Source: Peribacillus loiseleuriae
GTDB taxonomy: Bacteria; Bacillota; Bacilli; Bacillales; DSM-1321
NCBI RefSeq assembly: GCF_001183985.1
Contig: NZ_LFZW01000001.1
Location: forward strand, 3,772,059-3,836,058
DNA: 64,000 bases
Direction: 5' to 3'
The translations under genes were made by a program, and so were the position numbers. The first letter of the stretch is position 1, and each line of letters opens with the position of its first letter. The notes below the pieces were generated by a model, which had not been told where the DNA came from, searched no databases, and saw only the letters and a program-made list of their open reading frames with translations. Positions 8,958 to 18,062 of this stretch are shown here, one piece after another.

Positions 8958-10166
8958 TTATTGAATCTTGTTAAATATAGTGAACATCGGGATGGCAATG
9001 GCTGCTACGATACCTCCGACGACGACAGCTAGAAAGATAATGAGAAAGGGTTCAATGAGTGCTTTCATTTGATTCGTAGCGTTATCTACTTCCATTTCGT
9101 AAAAATCAGCCACATGCTCTAGCATGACATCCAATGTACCCGATTTTTCTCCAACCGTAATCATCTGCGTGACCATAGGTGGAAATGCCCAGTGTTTTTC
9201 CATCGGCATCGCCATGGACTCCCCTTTTTCAATTGAATTTCTTGATTGTTTAATAACTTTGGTCAACACTTGATTTCCTAAAATCTTTTCAACCATTGTT
9301 AAAGATTGTAAAATGGGCACAGTACTTTTGAAAAGCGAGCTTAGCGTTCTCGTCATTCTGGCAATTTCCGCCTTTTGAATCAGTTGCCCGAAGATTGGCA
9401 TTCGTAACAGCCAATAATCCAGATAGTATTTCGTCTCGCTATTGGATCTTAGATAGCGAATAAGAGCATATAAGCCAACCGCTAATAAGAGAAATACCCA
9501 CCAAAACCTTTCAAAAAAACCGCCAAGATTGAGGACCAGCTTAGTAAAAAAAGGGAGTTCACTACCAAATGAAGCAAACATATTTGCAAAAGTAGGGACG
9601 ATGGTCGTTAGCATAAAAATAATAATCACTACGCTTACCCCCCCAACAGTCGCCGGATACATTAGCGCCGTTTGCACCTTTTGCCTTGTTTGGTACTGCT
9701 TCTCAAAATAAACTGCCATTCGTTCCAGAACCTCTTCTAGATTCCCTCCAGCTTCACCCGCTCGCATCATATTGGTGAAGAGAGGCGGGAACACATTTCG
9801 TTGTTTTTCTGCCCCTTCCGAATAAGGGTTTCCTTCTTCTAAACTTTGGACGATATTTTCTAGCGTTTTTCTTAACACTTTACTTGATGTTTGTTCCGCC
9901 AAAATCTTTGTCGCTTCCACAACACTGATGCCCGCTTTAATCAACGTTGAAAACTGGTGTAGATACATAATAAAATCGCGATTTTTCACTTTATTTCTAC
10001 CAAAGGAGATTTCTTTATATAAAATTCCCTTTAGTTCATCAATACTCGTCACCGCTATTCCTGTTTCTCTTAATCTGGCTACTGCTTCTTTTCGTGTGTC
10101 CGCCGTCATTTTCCCTTGTTTCTTTCTTCCTGTCCGATCTCTACCCTTATAGTGAAAGACTGGCAT
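8958..10166 (-). CDS. pilC: Type IV pilus platform protein PilC
   Basis: Inner-membrane platform of the pilus (GspF/PilC family), 402 residues, a normal length. Two homologous cytoplasmic domains are visible: the first around residues 65-190 (LHQFSTLIKAGISVVEAT, FTNMMRAGEAGGNLEEVL) and the second around 265-390 (RTLSSLFKSTVPILQSL, MITVGEKSGTLDVML). Each is followed by membrane spans (VGGVSVVIIIFMLTTIVPTF; LIIFLAVVVGGIVAAIAIPM). It couples PilB and PilT ATPase movement to subunit insertion and removal. The ATG overlaps the pilT stop by one base (TAATG). Confidence 0.96.
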   Translation of the reverse strand: MPVFHYKGRDRTGRKKQGKMTADTRKEAVARLRETGIAVTSIDELKGILYKEISFGRNKVKNRDFIMYLHQFSTLIKAGISVVEATKILAEQTSSKVLRKTLENIVQSLEEGNPYSEGAEKQRNVFPPLFTNMMRAGEAGGNLEEVLERMAVYFEKQYQTRQKVQTALMYPATVGGVSVVIIIFMLTTIVPTFANMFASFGSELPFFTKLVLNLGGFFERFWWVFLLLAVGLYALIRYLRSNSETKYYLDYWLLRMPIFGQLIQKAEIARMTRTLSSLFKSTVPILQSLTMVEKILGNQVLTKVIKQSRNSIEKGESMAMPMEKHWAFPPMVTQMITVGEKSGTLDVMLEHVADFYEMEVDNATNQMKALIEPFLIIFLAVVVGGIVAAIAIPMFTIFNKIQ

Positions 10167-11209
10167 TACATGATTCCTTCTTCTAAATAAGGGAGGACTG
10201 CGAAACTATCAATTTTGCCTTCTTCAACTAATTGTTTAATCGACATTTCAATCGTTTGCATGCCAGCCGATTTACTCGTCTGCATGACACTATCAATTTG
10301 ATGGATTTTTTCATTACGAATTAAATTTTTCACAGCTGAATTATTCACCAGAATCTCGACAGCCGCCACCCTCCCCTTCCGACCTTTTGACGGAAATAAT
10401 CGCTGAGAGATAATCGCAGATAAAACAGATGCAAGCTGAACACGGACTTGTGGTTGCTGATTGGGCGGGAACACATCAATGATTCGGTCAATTGTTGCGG
10501 GTGCATCCGTTGTATGTAAGGTGCCAAGCACTAAGTGGCCTGTTTCCGCTGCCGTAACGGCCGTGGAAATCGTTTCTAAATCTCGCATTTCTCCTACTAA
10601 AATAATATCAGGATCCTGTCGCAGGCAAGCGCGTAGTCCGTTTGAGAAATTTTGCGTATCAAAACCGACTTCCCGTTGATCAATAATACTCAAATGATGT
10701 TTATGTAGATACTCGATTGGATCTTCAAGTGTAATAATATGTTTCTTCATCGTTTTATTGATGTAATCAATCATCGCAGCAAGCGTCGTTGACTTCCCGC
10801 TTCCGGTCGGTCCGGTCACTAAAACGAGCCCTTGCGTTTTTTCGGAGATTGCTTTTAATACAGATGGCAGATTCAATTGTTCTAATGTTGGCACTTCGGT
10901 TGGAACGACCCGAATCGCAAGGCTGATACAAGAACGTTGATGATAAGCATTGACCCGGAATCGTGAAACCCCTGGAATTCCGTACGAAAGATCCAGCTCA
11001 CCTGTTTCCTTAAACTTCTGCCACATCGATTCAGGAATCATCACTTTCGCCATCAATTCAGTATCCGCTGGCTTAAGGATGTCTTTCCCATACTGTTTCA
11101 AGTCTCCATGAAGTCTCATAATCGGCGGTACACCTACAGTTAAATGAATATCAGACGTCCCTAAATCAAAAGCGGCTTTTAAAATATAATCCAATTTCTC
11201 TTTCATCAT
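10166..11209 (-). CDS. pilT: Pilus retraction ATPase PilT
   Basis: Hexameric cytoplasmic ATPase that depolymerises the pilus and so drives twitching motility or DNA uptake. The 347-residue length fits PilT. Motifs seen in order: TSDIHLTVG near residue 18, Walker A GPTGSGKST near 133, Asp box (TLEDPIEYL) near 160, Walker B DIILVGEMRD near 198, His box GTLHTTDA near 226, and AVKNLIRNEK near 286, close to the canonical retraction motif AIRNLIRE. It lies eight bases after pilB and overlaps pilC. Its presence implies a retractable pilus, unlike the Com pseudopilus. Confidence 0.96.
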   Translation of the reverse strand: MMKEKLDYILKAAFDLGTSDIHLTVGVPPIMRLHGDLKQYGKDILKPADTELMAKVMIPESMWQKFKETGELDLSYGIPGVSRFRVNAYHQRSCISLAIRVVPTEVPTLEQLNLPSVLKAISEKTQGLVLVTGPTGSGKSTTLAAMIDYINKTMKKHIITLEDPIEYLHKHHLSIIDQREVGFDTQNFSNGLRACLRQDPDIILVGEMRDLETISTAVTAAETGHLVLGTLHTTDAPATIDRIIDVFPPNQQPQVRVQLASVLSAIISQRLFPSKGRKGRVAAVEILVNNSAVKNLIRNEKIHQIDSVMQTSKSAGMQTIEMSIKQLVEEGKIDSFAVLPYLEEGIM

Positions 11210-11217
11210 TTAGCCCC

Positions 11218-12864
11218 CTAATCCTGTAGCGCTACTCGTAGGACTTCCTCCACAGTCGTCAATCCTTGTTTAGCTTTCAGTAATCCGTCGTCAATGAGGA
11301 AAATCATCCCGTTCCGAACCGTATATTGTTTGATTTCACTAAGCGGCTTGTTGTTCATCATCATCGATTGAATCTCATCATCGATATTCAATACTTCGTG
11401 AATGGCAATCCTGCCATGATAACCGCTGTTTTGACAGCTGGGACATCCTTTACCACGATGTAATGCTTGCACAGGTATGCCGCGTTTTTGAAACAAGTTT
11501 CTTTCCATTTCAGACGGTGTATATGCTACTTTACAATCCGGACAAACTTTGCGAATCAATCTCTGAGCAATGACGCCAATTAAGGAGGAAACGACCAAAT
11601 ACGGTTCGACATCCATATCTAATAGTCTCGGAATCGTTGAAAGCGCACTATTTGTATGCAAAGTACTCAACACAAGATGCCCCGTCAAAGATGCCCGGAC
11701 GGCTATTTCTGCTGTCTCTCGATCACGAATTTCGCCAATCATGACAATGTTTGGATCTTGTCTTAAAATGGAGCGCAAACCACTAGCAAATGTTAGACCT
11801 ATCGATGGATTGACCTGCACTTGATTAATGCCCTTCATTTGATATTCCACAGGATCTTCCACGGTAATAATATTAACCTGTTCTGTATTCAATTGATTCA
11901 AAGCCGCGTATAAAGTAGATGTTTTCCCAGAACCCGTTGGACCCGTAATTAGAATCATCCCAGACGGCCGTTCAATCATCGCTCCAAACGCTTGTCCATT
12001 CACTTTATTAAAACCTAACTGTGAAAGCTGAATCATCACATTGGATAAATCTAAAATACGAATAACAATTTTTTCACCAAATACAGTTGGCAGTAAGGAA
12101 ATTCGCAAATCAACAGGCGTAGCATTCACATCCAGTTTTATTCTTCCATCCTGTGGCAGCCTCGTTTCCGTAATGTTCAAATTAGCCAAAATTTTAATTC
12201 TAGCAATTAACAGACTATAAATATTTTTCGAAAGGATACGTTCTGTACGTAAAATCCCATCGACGCGATAGCGAATAAGGATGGTTGATTCCTGTGGATC
12301 AATATGGATATCACTTGCCTTCATCTGTAGGCCTGCTTCAAGAAGTTGATTGACAAGCTTAACAGCTGGTGCATCTTCACCAGCTAGATTTTCCGTCGCG
12401 ATCCTGTTCATGTCTAACTCTTCAAATGTCTCTCTTCGACTATAATATTTATAGAGCGACGCAATGATTTCTTCCTTTTTCGCTATGACAGGTGCAATCA
12501 CCAAACCAGTCGATAGTCCCATATCATCTAATGCGATATAATCCATCGGGTCATGCATCGCAACAGTGAGTTGATTTCCTTCTCGTTGGATCGGAATAAG
12601 CAAATTTCGAAAGGCGAAATCTTTAGAAATGAGGCTGAGTACGCTCGTATCAATTGGACATTGATACAAGTTAGTATGAGGAATACCTAGTTGAAACTCA
12701 AGTACCTCAATTAACTGTTGTTCATTGATCAACCGTCGTTCTAACAACGCATCGCCCATCTTTTGCCCTGCTTTTTTGTTCTTTAATGTATCCTGGAGAT
12801 TCTCTTTCGTGATCATACCTGCTTCAACAAGTAAATCACCTAACCGCTTTCTTTCACTTTTCAT
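11218..12864 (-). CDS. pilB: Pilus extension ATPase PilB
   Basis: Secretion-type ATPase powering pilus assembly. The N-terminal domain (about residues 1-145, RLGDLLVEAGMITKENLQ) is of the MshEN/T2SSE_N kind found in PilB and GspE. The motor domain has ASDIHIDP near 185, Walker A GPTGSGKT near 309, Walker B IVMIGEIRDRE near 374 and a C-terminal four-Cys zinc motif (CPDC and CPSC). The start at 12864 has an AGGGGTG site five bases upstream; the frame is open to 12885. It leads the operon pilB-pilT-pilC. A TATAAT-like -10 candidate lies at 12935-12940, without a clear -35. Confidence 0.96.
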   Translation of the reverse strand: MKSERKRLGDLLVEAGMITKENLQDTLKNKKAGQKMGDALLERRLINEQQLIEVLEFQLGIPHTNLYQCPIDTSVLSLISKDFAFRNLLIPIQREGNQLTVAMHDPMDYIALDDMGLSTGLVIAPVIAKKEEIIASLYKYYSRRETFEELDMNRIATENLAGEDAPAVKLVNQLLEAGLQMKASDIHIDPQESTILIRYRVDGILRTERILSKNIYSLLIARIKILANLNITETRLPQDGRIKLDVNATPVDLRISLLPTVFGEKIVIRILDLSNVMIQLSQLGFNKVNGQAFGAMIERPSGMILITGPTGSGKTSTLYAALNQLNTEQVNIITVEDPVEYQMKGINQVQVNPSIGLTFASGLRSILRQDPNIVMIGEIRDRETAEIAVRASLTGHLVLSTLHTNSALSTIPRLLDMDVEPYLVVSSLIGVIAQRLIRKVCPDCKVAYTPSEMERNLFQKRGIPVQALHRGKGCPSCQNSGYHGRIAIHEVLNIDDEIQSMMMNNKPLSEIKQYTVRNGMIFLIDDGLLKAKQGLTTVEEVLRVALQD

Positions 12865-13050
12865 TCTATCACCCCTATCTGGCATCCTTTAATCATCGTC
12901 TGCTATCATTCAAAATAACATGAAATCTGCTTAAATTATAGAGCGAATTACCCAATTTTAGTAGTACTATATGAATAACGATATAGAAATATTTTTCCAT
13001 TTGATTTAGAAGAAAAAGAAGAACTTGCCCCTTCTGTTTGCATGAATTAA

Positions 13051-13182
13051 GGGAAAACAGATGAGGTACCTAACATTGTTGTATACGAATTTAGTTATAA
13101 TTTGAGAAAGGGAGATGAAGTTGAAGCAGTCTGCCCTTTTTGTCATGGAACGATGCGACAAGCGAGAAAGGATCCCAAGTGA
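13051..13182 (+). pseudogene. Possible remnant of a small zinc-ribbon gene
   Basis: In the 330-base gap before pilB, the plus strand has a frame from 13051 to the TGA at 13180-13182. It reads as protein-like sequence with a CPFCHGTM knuckle near its end, followed by RQARKDPK. A TAA lies immediately upstream in frame (13048-13050) and no ATG, GTG or TTG with a ribosome site opens it. It is therefore either the 3' fragment of a broken gene or chance. The rest of this gap holds a possible pilB promoter and nothing else recognisable. Confidence 0.3.
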
Positions 13183-13216
13183 GGAAATCTACACTTGAGA
13201 CGGGAGAAAGATGGCT

Positions 13217-13720
13217 TTAGCGATTTTGTTCTTGGATCTTGATATTAATGGTTTTTTCTCGTTCCAGATCTGCTTGAGCATACACGTTATTCAATGAAGG
13301 AATAACGGTATACGTGACCGTAAGAGTATTATCTGCTCTTGTTATACTAATATAATCTATTTTAAATCGATATGTATTATCAGATGATATAATTTCTTGA
13401 TCTACTAATTTAGTCCTAAATTTCTCTTCATATTTAGCAGCAATTTCAGCATTTGTAGGAATAAAGTCAGTAGTAAGGAAATCATTGAGCCATTGTATGA
13501 CTGCTTTTTTTGCTTCTTCATTTGCTGAGTTTATCTCCTTCTCAACATACATTACGCCCATTCGTGATGATTGATCTAACTGTATATTTTTCTCTGATTT
13601 TTGATTCTGCAAAGCACCGTTTAAAACATTACCAATTAAAGTTACCGAAAAAATAAGAATTAATGTAATCGTTAATAATACAAGCACTAATGTATAGCCT
13701 GCTTCATTTTTTTGTTTCAT
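13217..13720 (-). CDS. Minor pilin-like protein (PilX/GspK-like)
   Basis: Small protein (167 residues) with a type III signal: NEAG is followed by YTLVLVLLTITLILIFSVTL. Mature position 5 is not Glu, a feature of GspK/PilX-type minor pilins that sit at the fibre tip and need no Glu5. The rest has no recognisable domain but a mixed alpha/beta profile with charged segments. AGGAG lies seven bases before ATG. The gene follows the other minor pilin by 11 bases in the same direction, so they form a pair. Its role in priming assembly is inferred from family and position. Confidence 0.75.
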   Translation of the reverse strand: MKQKNEAGYTLVLVLLTITLILIFSVTLIGNVLNGALQNQKSEKNIQLDQSSRMGVMYVEKEINSANEEAKKAVIQWLNDFLTTDFIPTNAEIAAKYEEKFRTKLVDQEIISSDNTYRFKIDYISITRADNTLTVTYTVIPSLNNVYAQADLEREKTINIKIQEQNR

Positions 13721-13731
13721 CTTTTATTCTC

Positions 13732-14151
13732 CTAATTGTTGAGGTTTACATCAACATATCCATATGCAATGGTTAGTTCTTTATGGTCTTCGGAATCTAT
13801 TCTTATAGAGATAGGAAGTAAGCCCAGTGAGCTTTCTTGTCGACTTTGTGATAAAGGTGTCACGGTTGAAAGATAGTTTTTGTGATTTAATGGAATGGAC
13901 GGGCGAATATACTTATCTACCGGGATAGTTTGGCAATCGTTTGTTTTGCAATATGTTTCCAAGCTATTTGTTACCTCATAAAGTTCTTGTTCAGCTAGAT
14001 TAATTGCTGTTAATTTATCTTCTGTTTTTGTAGAAAATGTGATTGCATTGTAGAAGAAGGATAAAAATATCGTTAACACAATACCTAGAATTGTGATGGA
14101 AGTTAGAACTTCGATAAGAGTGAAGGCTTGATTATTTTTTAGATTATTCAC
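13732..14151 (-). CDS. Minor pilin-like protein (PilV/PilE-like)
   Basis: Prepilin-like protein of 139 residues. The leader ends NNQA and is followed by FTLIEVLTSITILGIVLTIF, with Glu at mature position 5. The -1 residue is Ala rather than Gly, which PilD enzymes usually tolerate. Two Cys residues (YCKTNDC near 64-69) may form a disulphide. The start is GTG at 14151, nine bases after AGGTGG. It is divergent from the large pilin at 14240 with an 88-base gap that must hold both promoters. Exact class (PilV, PilE or FimT) cannot be decided. Confidence 0.78.
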   Translation of the reverse strand: MNNLKNNQAFTLIEVLTSITILGIVLTIFLSFFYNAITFSTKTEDKLTAINLAEQELYEVTNSLETYCKTNDCQTIPVDKYIRPSIPLNHKNYLSTVTPLSQSRQESSLGLLPISIRIDSEDHKELTIAYGYVDVNLNN

Positions 14152-14239
14152 GACTTGCTACCACCTAATGTCTTTTTATTCATTATATAACAAACTATAA
14201 TAGGGAATGGATCAATTTTATTAAAAAGTGGTGAATTTC

Positions 14240-15619
14240 ATGAAACAGGTAAACAAGGAATCTGGCATCACTTTAATAGAAGTGCTAGCCGCTGTAGCAA
14301 TTACAGGGATTATCGGGATTGTTGTGTATGCTGTGTTTTTTCAAACACTACACGTTAAGGAGAAGACACAGTCGCATAACGAATTGAGGCAAGAAGCAAA
14401 TATTGTCATGACCCAGTTGCGATCGATGCATGAGAATGGAGATAGCATTTGGTATAGCTCTGGCATGTTATACACAGATAAAGAAAAGAAAAATCCATTA
14501 GCAACAGAAACAAATTATCTTTTTGCAGAGGTACTAATCAATGGGACTAAAGTCGTTTCAGAGCAAAGCATACAGCTGTTGTCTACATCAACTTTCAAAG
14601 TAGCTTTTACTATGATAGATCACTATCAAAACGAATACAACTTGGAAACGGTATTACCGGGGACAATGAATCAGCCCATTGCAGGTGAGATCATGAAGCC
14701 TTCTACTCCTAGTACAGTGGAAGATTTTTATACGTATCTAGTAAAGAATGATGTTTTTGTGTATGGTTCACAGTTTGAATTTCAAGGTAATCAAGTAAAC
14801 GGACCTAATGCCGCAATTATTGTTAGAGGAAATTTGCTTGGCAGTCAATTAAACGGTGGTTCATTTAGTAATGTTTCTAATATTAATATAAATGGGTCCG
14901 TAAATATAGATGGAGGTAGTGCAGGTTTGGGTTCACGTACATCTCCAGGAACGATATATGTGAATGGAGATGTAACCTTGTGGGGTGGAACACGTCATAT
15001 ATATGGAGATGTATATGTTAATGGAAATCTTAAGCTCAAAGATGCTATCATTCATGGAAATGTTTACGTTCAAGGGAATGTTGAATTGGATTGGACACCT
15101 ACGATAGAAGGAAATGCAAGAATTTATTATAAAGGTACTTTAAAATATCCTAATAATTATCATCAATCTATTCTGGACAAAGTGATTCTTAAAGCTGATG
15201 TTCCAAAGTTAACTAAGAGTTATACGGATATTCCACCATTAAAAGATTCTCAGTGGTACAAGGATCACGGATATACCCAAACGATAAAACCTGATAATAT
15301 GAAATTATATGGGAATAGCATAAATGTTCAAAGCTATTATGATAGTGGTTTAGGAAAATATGTAAATACTTTTACTAACGCAATCATTGTTAGTCAGGGA
15401 GATATTAATATAACTAGCGGGGGCTTAAAAATGACAGGAGTGTTATTTGCCCCAAATGGCAAGGTAACTTTTAGTGGTGAATCATTTGAAGGTGTAGTAA
15501 TGGCTAGAGATGGTTTTTATGTGACGAGTGGGGGAACTACTGTTACATTCAAGGGTATTGAACAGTATATAAGGGATCCTAAAGATTTTCCACTTCAGAC
15601 ACTAAGTAAGGTTGATTAA
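14240..15619 (+). CDS. Large prepilin-like protein with beta-solenoid-like body
   Basis: The N-terminus is a prepilin: KESG followed by ITLIEVLAAVAITGIIGIVV, with Glu5 present. Residues to about 150 resemble a PilW-type minor pilin. From about residue 185 the chain becomes Gly/Asn rich with short repeating strands (YVNGDVTLWGG, YGDVYVNGNLKL, HGNVYVQGNVEL), then a second block (IVSQGDINITSGGLKMTGVL, FAPNGKVTFSG). This pattern suggests a right-handed beta-helix like that of bactofilins or surface adhesins. The ATG at 14240 lies six bases after GTGGTG; the frame opens at 14228. It is the only pilus gene on the plus strand. An adhesive tip role is inference. Confidence 0.8.
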   Translation: MKQVNKESGITLIEVLAAVAITGIIGIVVYAVFFQTLHVKEKTQSHNELRQEANIVMTQLRSMHENGDSIWYSSGMLYTDKEKKNPLATETNYLFAEVLINGTKVVSEQSIQLLSTSTFKVAFTMIDHYQNEYNLETVLPGTMNQPIAGEIMKPSTPSTVEDFYTYLVKNDVFVYGSQFEFQGNQVNGPNAAIIVRGNLLGSQLNGGSFSNVSNININGSVNIDGGSAGLGSRTSPGTIYVNGDVTLWGGTRHIYGDVYVNGNLKLKDAIIHGNVYVQGNVELDWTPTIEGNARIYYKGTLKYPNNYHQSILDKVILKADVPKLTKSYTDIPPLKDSQWYKDHGYTQTIKPDNMKLYGNSINVQSYYDSGLGKYVNTFTNAIIVSQGDINITSGGLKMTGVLFAPNGKVTFSGESFEGVVMARDGFYVTSGGTTVTFKGIEQYIRDPKDFPLQTLSKVD

Positions 15620-15702
15620 CAAATACAAATGATTGAACAAAAGAAGGTTGGGTTTATCATTCACTAAAAATGAAGGAATATATGATTAGTAAAATAACTA
15701 GA

Positions 15703-15741
15703 ATGGGGCTGTCCCATAACAAAAGGGTCAGACCCATTTCT
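15703..15741. repeat. REP-like GGTCTGACCC repeat copy
   Basis: The segment reads GGGGCTGTCCCATAAC followed by AAAAGGGTCAGACCC. The same order, diverged, opens the element at 63426 (AAGCTGTCTCATAGCGAAAA). It lies in the convergent gap between the large pilin and the VanW-like gene and could act as a shared transcription stop. Confidence 0.5.
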
Positions 15742-15746
15742 CAAAT

Positions 15747-17021
15747 TTATTCTAGAGAGTTATCTTTTTCTCCACTAATCTCCGGTCGTAGTATTATTTC
15801 ATCTTTTTCAACCGCTTGTTGCTCGTTCACTTCTCCGTCTAATCGAGCACCTTCCTCTATTTCAGTTTCAGACTCCACAGGCATTTCTCTCAAAACCACT
15901 TCATTCACAGGCAAGTAAAAGTCATTCGACATTTGAACGGATTCCAATTTTTTCTTCAATGGATCTTGCGTTTCCCGGTAAACAGATACGGAATATCCTG
16001 GTTTTCCTTTTACTTTAATATCTTTTCCGTTCGGCAATAAAGCTGTGTATTGGACGATTTTCCGGTATGGAATGGTCTTTGAATCTTTTACTACGACGTT
16101 ATATTGTCGTCCTGTCGGATATCCACTAATTTCAACGATGAGCACATCTGGTTGAGTAACCTTGAATGCAATCGTCATTTCGAAGTCATTGGGATTGGCT
16201 AATTTCAAGTCCATTCCGTTGCGATTTACTTTTGCTTCAAAGCCCAGCTTAACTCCTTCAGGTAGCTCTTTGCTTGTATTTCTTTCAAGAATTTGGAGAT
16301 TTGTTGATAGGCCTGCTTCATACACTAGGGAGGCTGCTTGTGTTAAGAATTCATCCGACCAATTGCCAGCATTCACACTCAAATCGTTCATAAAAGAAAA
16401 CTCGCCGAAAGCTGGAATCTTAATTGGAGGCGTGCTTTCAACCCATGATGATAATGATTTGACATCTATGTTTTCCTTTTTAGCATGAGCAATCACACTT
16501 ACAGACACCGAATCGTCAAAGAAATCCGTTAGACTTATCACTTGCTCATTCATATCGAGTAAACCAGCTTGTTTCTGAATTTCTGCTCGTAATTCAGAAA
16601 CTTTAACCGTTTCAATAAGCTTTTCATCGGCTATTTCCTTTAACAGTTGTCTTACATTACTTTCCGTTATCGTTGCAACTAATGGATTGTCGATCCCATT
16701 TTTTGCATCTCGAACAGATTCTTCTAGAGAGAATTGAATAGCATGAACAGGAAGTGTCATTTTCCGATCCGCAAATGTTAATGAAAGGCCGCTTTTTGTT
16801 TGCCGTTCATTGATAGAATGAAGAAGATTTTCGGTTGCTTGTTTTTTCGATTCACCACTAACCAATACAGTGCCAATAGAAGTATTTGCAGCAAATGGCT
16901 GATCGGTCTGCGAGATTTTTCCGTACGCAAAAGCGCCTAATTGTGAACAAGACATGATAAAAGCCGTTGAAAGAATCACAATGGTTAAAATCCGTAGATA
17001 GGAAGGAGAACGTTTCTCCAT
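15747..17021 (-). CDS. VanW/G5-like membrane-anchored protein
   Basis: 424 residues with an N-terminal membrane anchor (LRILTIVILSTAFIMSC) that could be an uncleaved signal; the Cys is not in a standard lipobox. The middle has the VanW-type core (PPIKIPAFGEFSFMN, then a Tyr- and Leu-rich helical stretch). Residues 330-370 resemble a G5 wall-binding segment (KTIPYRKIVQYTALLPNGK, then VKGKPGYSVSVYRE). The tail is acidic. It abuts the upstream membrane gene with no gap. Proteins of this kind are often found beside Gram-positive pilus clusters; a wall-linked accessory role is inferred. The name VanW implies homology only, not vancomycin resistance. Confidence 0.65.
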   Translation of the reverse strand: MEKRSPSYLRILTIVILSTAFIMSCSQLGAFAYGKISQTDQPFAANTSIGTVLVSGESKKQATENLLHSINERQTKSGLSLTFADRKMTLPVHAIQFSLEESVRDAKNGIDNPLVATITESNVRQLLKEIADEKLIETVKVSELRAEIQKQAGLLDMNEQVISLTDFFDDSVSVSVIAHAKKENIDVKSLSSWVESTPPIKIPAFGEFSFMNDLSVNAGNWSDEFLTQAASLVYEAGLSTNLQILERNTSKELPEGVKLGFEAKVNRNGMDLKLANPNDFEMTIAFKVTQPDVLIVEISGYPTGRQYNVVVKDSKTIPYRKIVQYTALLPNGKDIKVKGKPGYSVSVYRETQDPLKKKLESVQMSNDFYLPVNEVVLREMPVESETEIEEGARLDGEVNEQQAVEKDEIILRPEISGEKDNSLE

Positions 17022-17783
17022 TTACTGTTCCCCCTCTTGCTTTTTTTTCAAGTATATCTCTTCCAAATCATCAAATGCATGACTCAGACGTTCGTTTAGT
17101 GCCACGTCCACTTCTTTATTATCATCTTGCTTAGGCTCGACGGTAGCTGCAACTTGAGATTCAAGATTTTCAAAGATCTTCTTCCTCGCTTCTAAGACCT
17201 GCTCCTCATCACTTATACGGACTGCCCCTAATTTAGACGAAGTCTCATGTAAGTCGAATATTTTCCGATTGGTAAAGTCAATAAACTCCGATGAATCCAC
17301 TTCAAAATCGAACGTATGATGAACCGAGTCTGCTGTTCTGTCAAGTAAAGATGCGGCTTCTAAGCTTACATCCTCTTGAATGACCATTGGATCAGTCTCA
17401 AACAATTGGCCAGATTCTAAAGAAACACGCTCTACCGAAGAACGATAATACTCATCGACTGTTTCACTCATCTTCGCTCGTTTTTGTAACTCAGCAAAAG
17501 AAAACAAAGGATTCATTTCGGTTAAAACAGCTGCTTTCGTTTCATTTTCATTCGATTGTAGCCAATTCATTATGAAATACGTCACGAGAATGGCTAATAG
17601 AAACTGCAGGCCAAATAGTTCCCAAATGGAAAAACGATCATTCGCAATGATCTGTACTGATGCGATACAAACACTAGCTATAAAAATAGCTGTTCTTTTG
17701 GATCGCGATATTCGTAGAGGAAGCGTGTATAGAAGGAATGCTAGCAGAATGACTGCAATCATAGTTGTATATAGGACCATCAA
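17022..17783 (-). CDS. Membrane protein with acidic cytoplasmic tail, unknown function
   Basis: 253 residues. Three probable membrane helices lie in the first 75 residues (MIAVILLAFLLYTLPL, IFIASVCIASVQIIA, LFGLQFLLAILVTYFIM). A long, charged, probably helical tail follows (ending LEEIYLKKKQEGEQ). No known domain is recognised. TTG at 17783 or ATG at 17780 could start it, both after GAGGTG. Its stop codon directly abuts the ATG of the VanW-like gene, so the two are surely cotranscribed and may work as a pair next to the pilus locus. Confidence 0.7.
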   Translation of the reverse strand: MMVLYTTMIAVILLAFLLYTLPLRISRSKRTAIFIASVCIASVQIIANDRFSIWELFGLQFLLAILVTYFIMNWLQSNENETKAAVLTEMNPLFSFAELQKRAKMSETVDEYYRSSVERVSLESGQLFETDPMVIQEDVSLEAASLLDRTADSVHHTFDFEVDSSEFIDFTNRKIFDLHETSSKLGAVRISDEEQVLEARKKIFENLESQVAATVEPKQDDNKEVDVALNERLSHAFDDLEEIYLKKKQEGEQ

Positions 17784-18062
17784 AATGCTTCACCTCATAT
17801 TAAACATATCATAAACCTATGAATATTAAAAAATAAAAAAAAGAGTATGAAAACTAATTTTGGCATGTATGACTCAGGTTTTGGTGCGTAAATCTCAAAT
17901 TCAGAACATAAGTCCCGTAGCTTTATGATACGTTCCTAGAGAATATCGCTGGAAACTCTGAACTTAGTACCTGAAGATATCCCTGTTGCTTTGAAATAAA
18001 GTTTGATCATCTCCTACCTGTATTGCTCCACAATCACGCCCTTTTATTGAAGAACAATTAGG

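Noticed and set aside
13115..13198. Alternative ATG frame in the pilB upstream gap
   Set aside because: Only 27 codons, ribosome site overlaps the ATG, and it competes with the better zinc-knuckle frame.
15747..17021. Vancomycin resistance function for the VanW-like gene
   Set aside because: VanW homology alone does not imply resistance and no vanHAX or vanRS genes are nearby.
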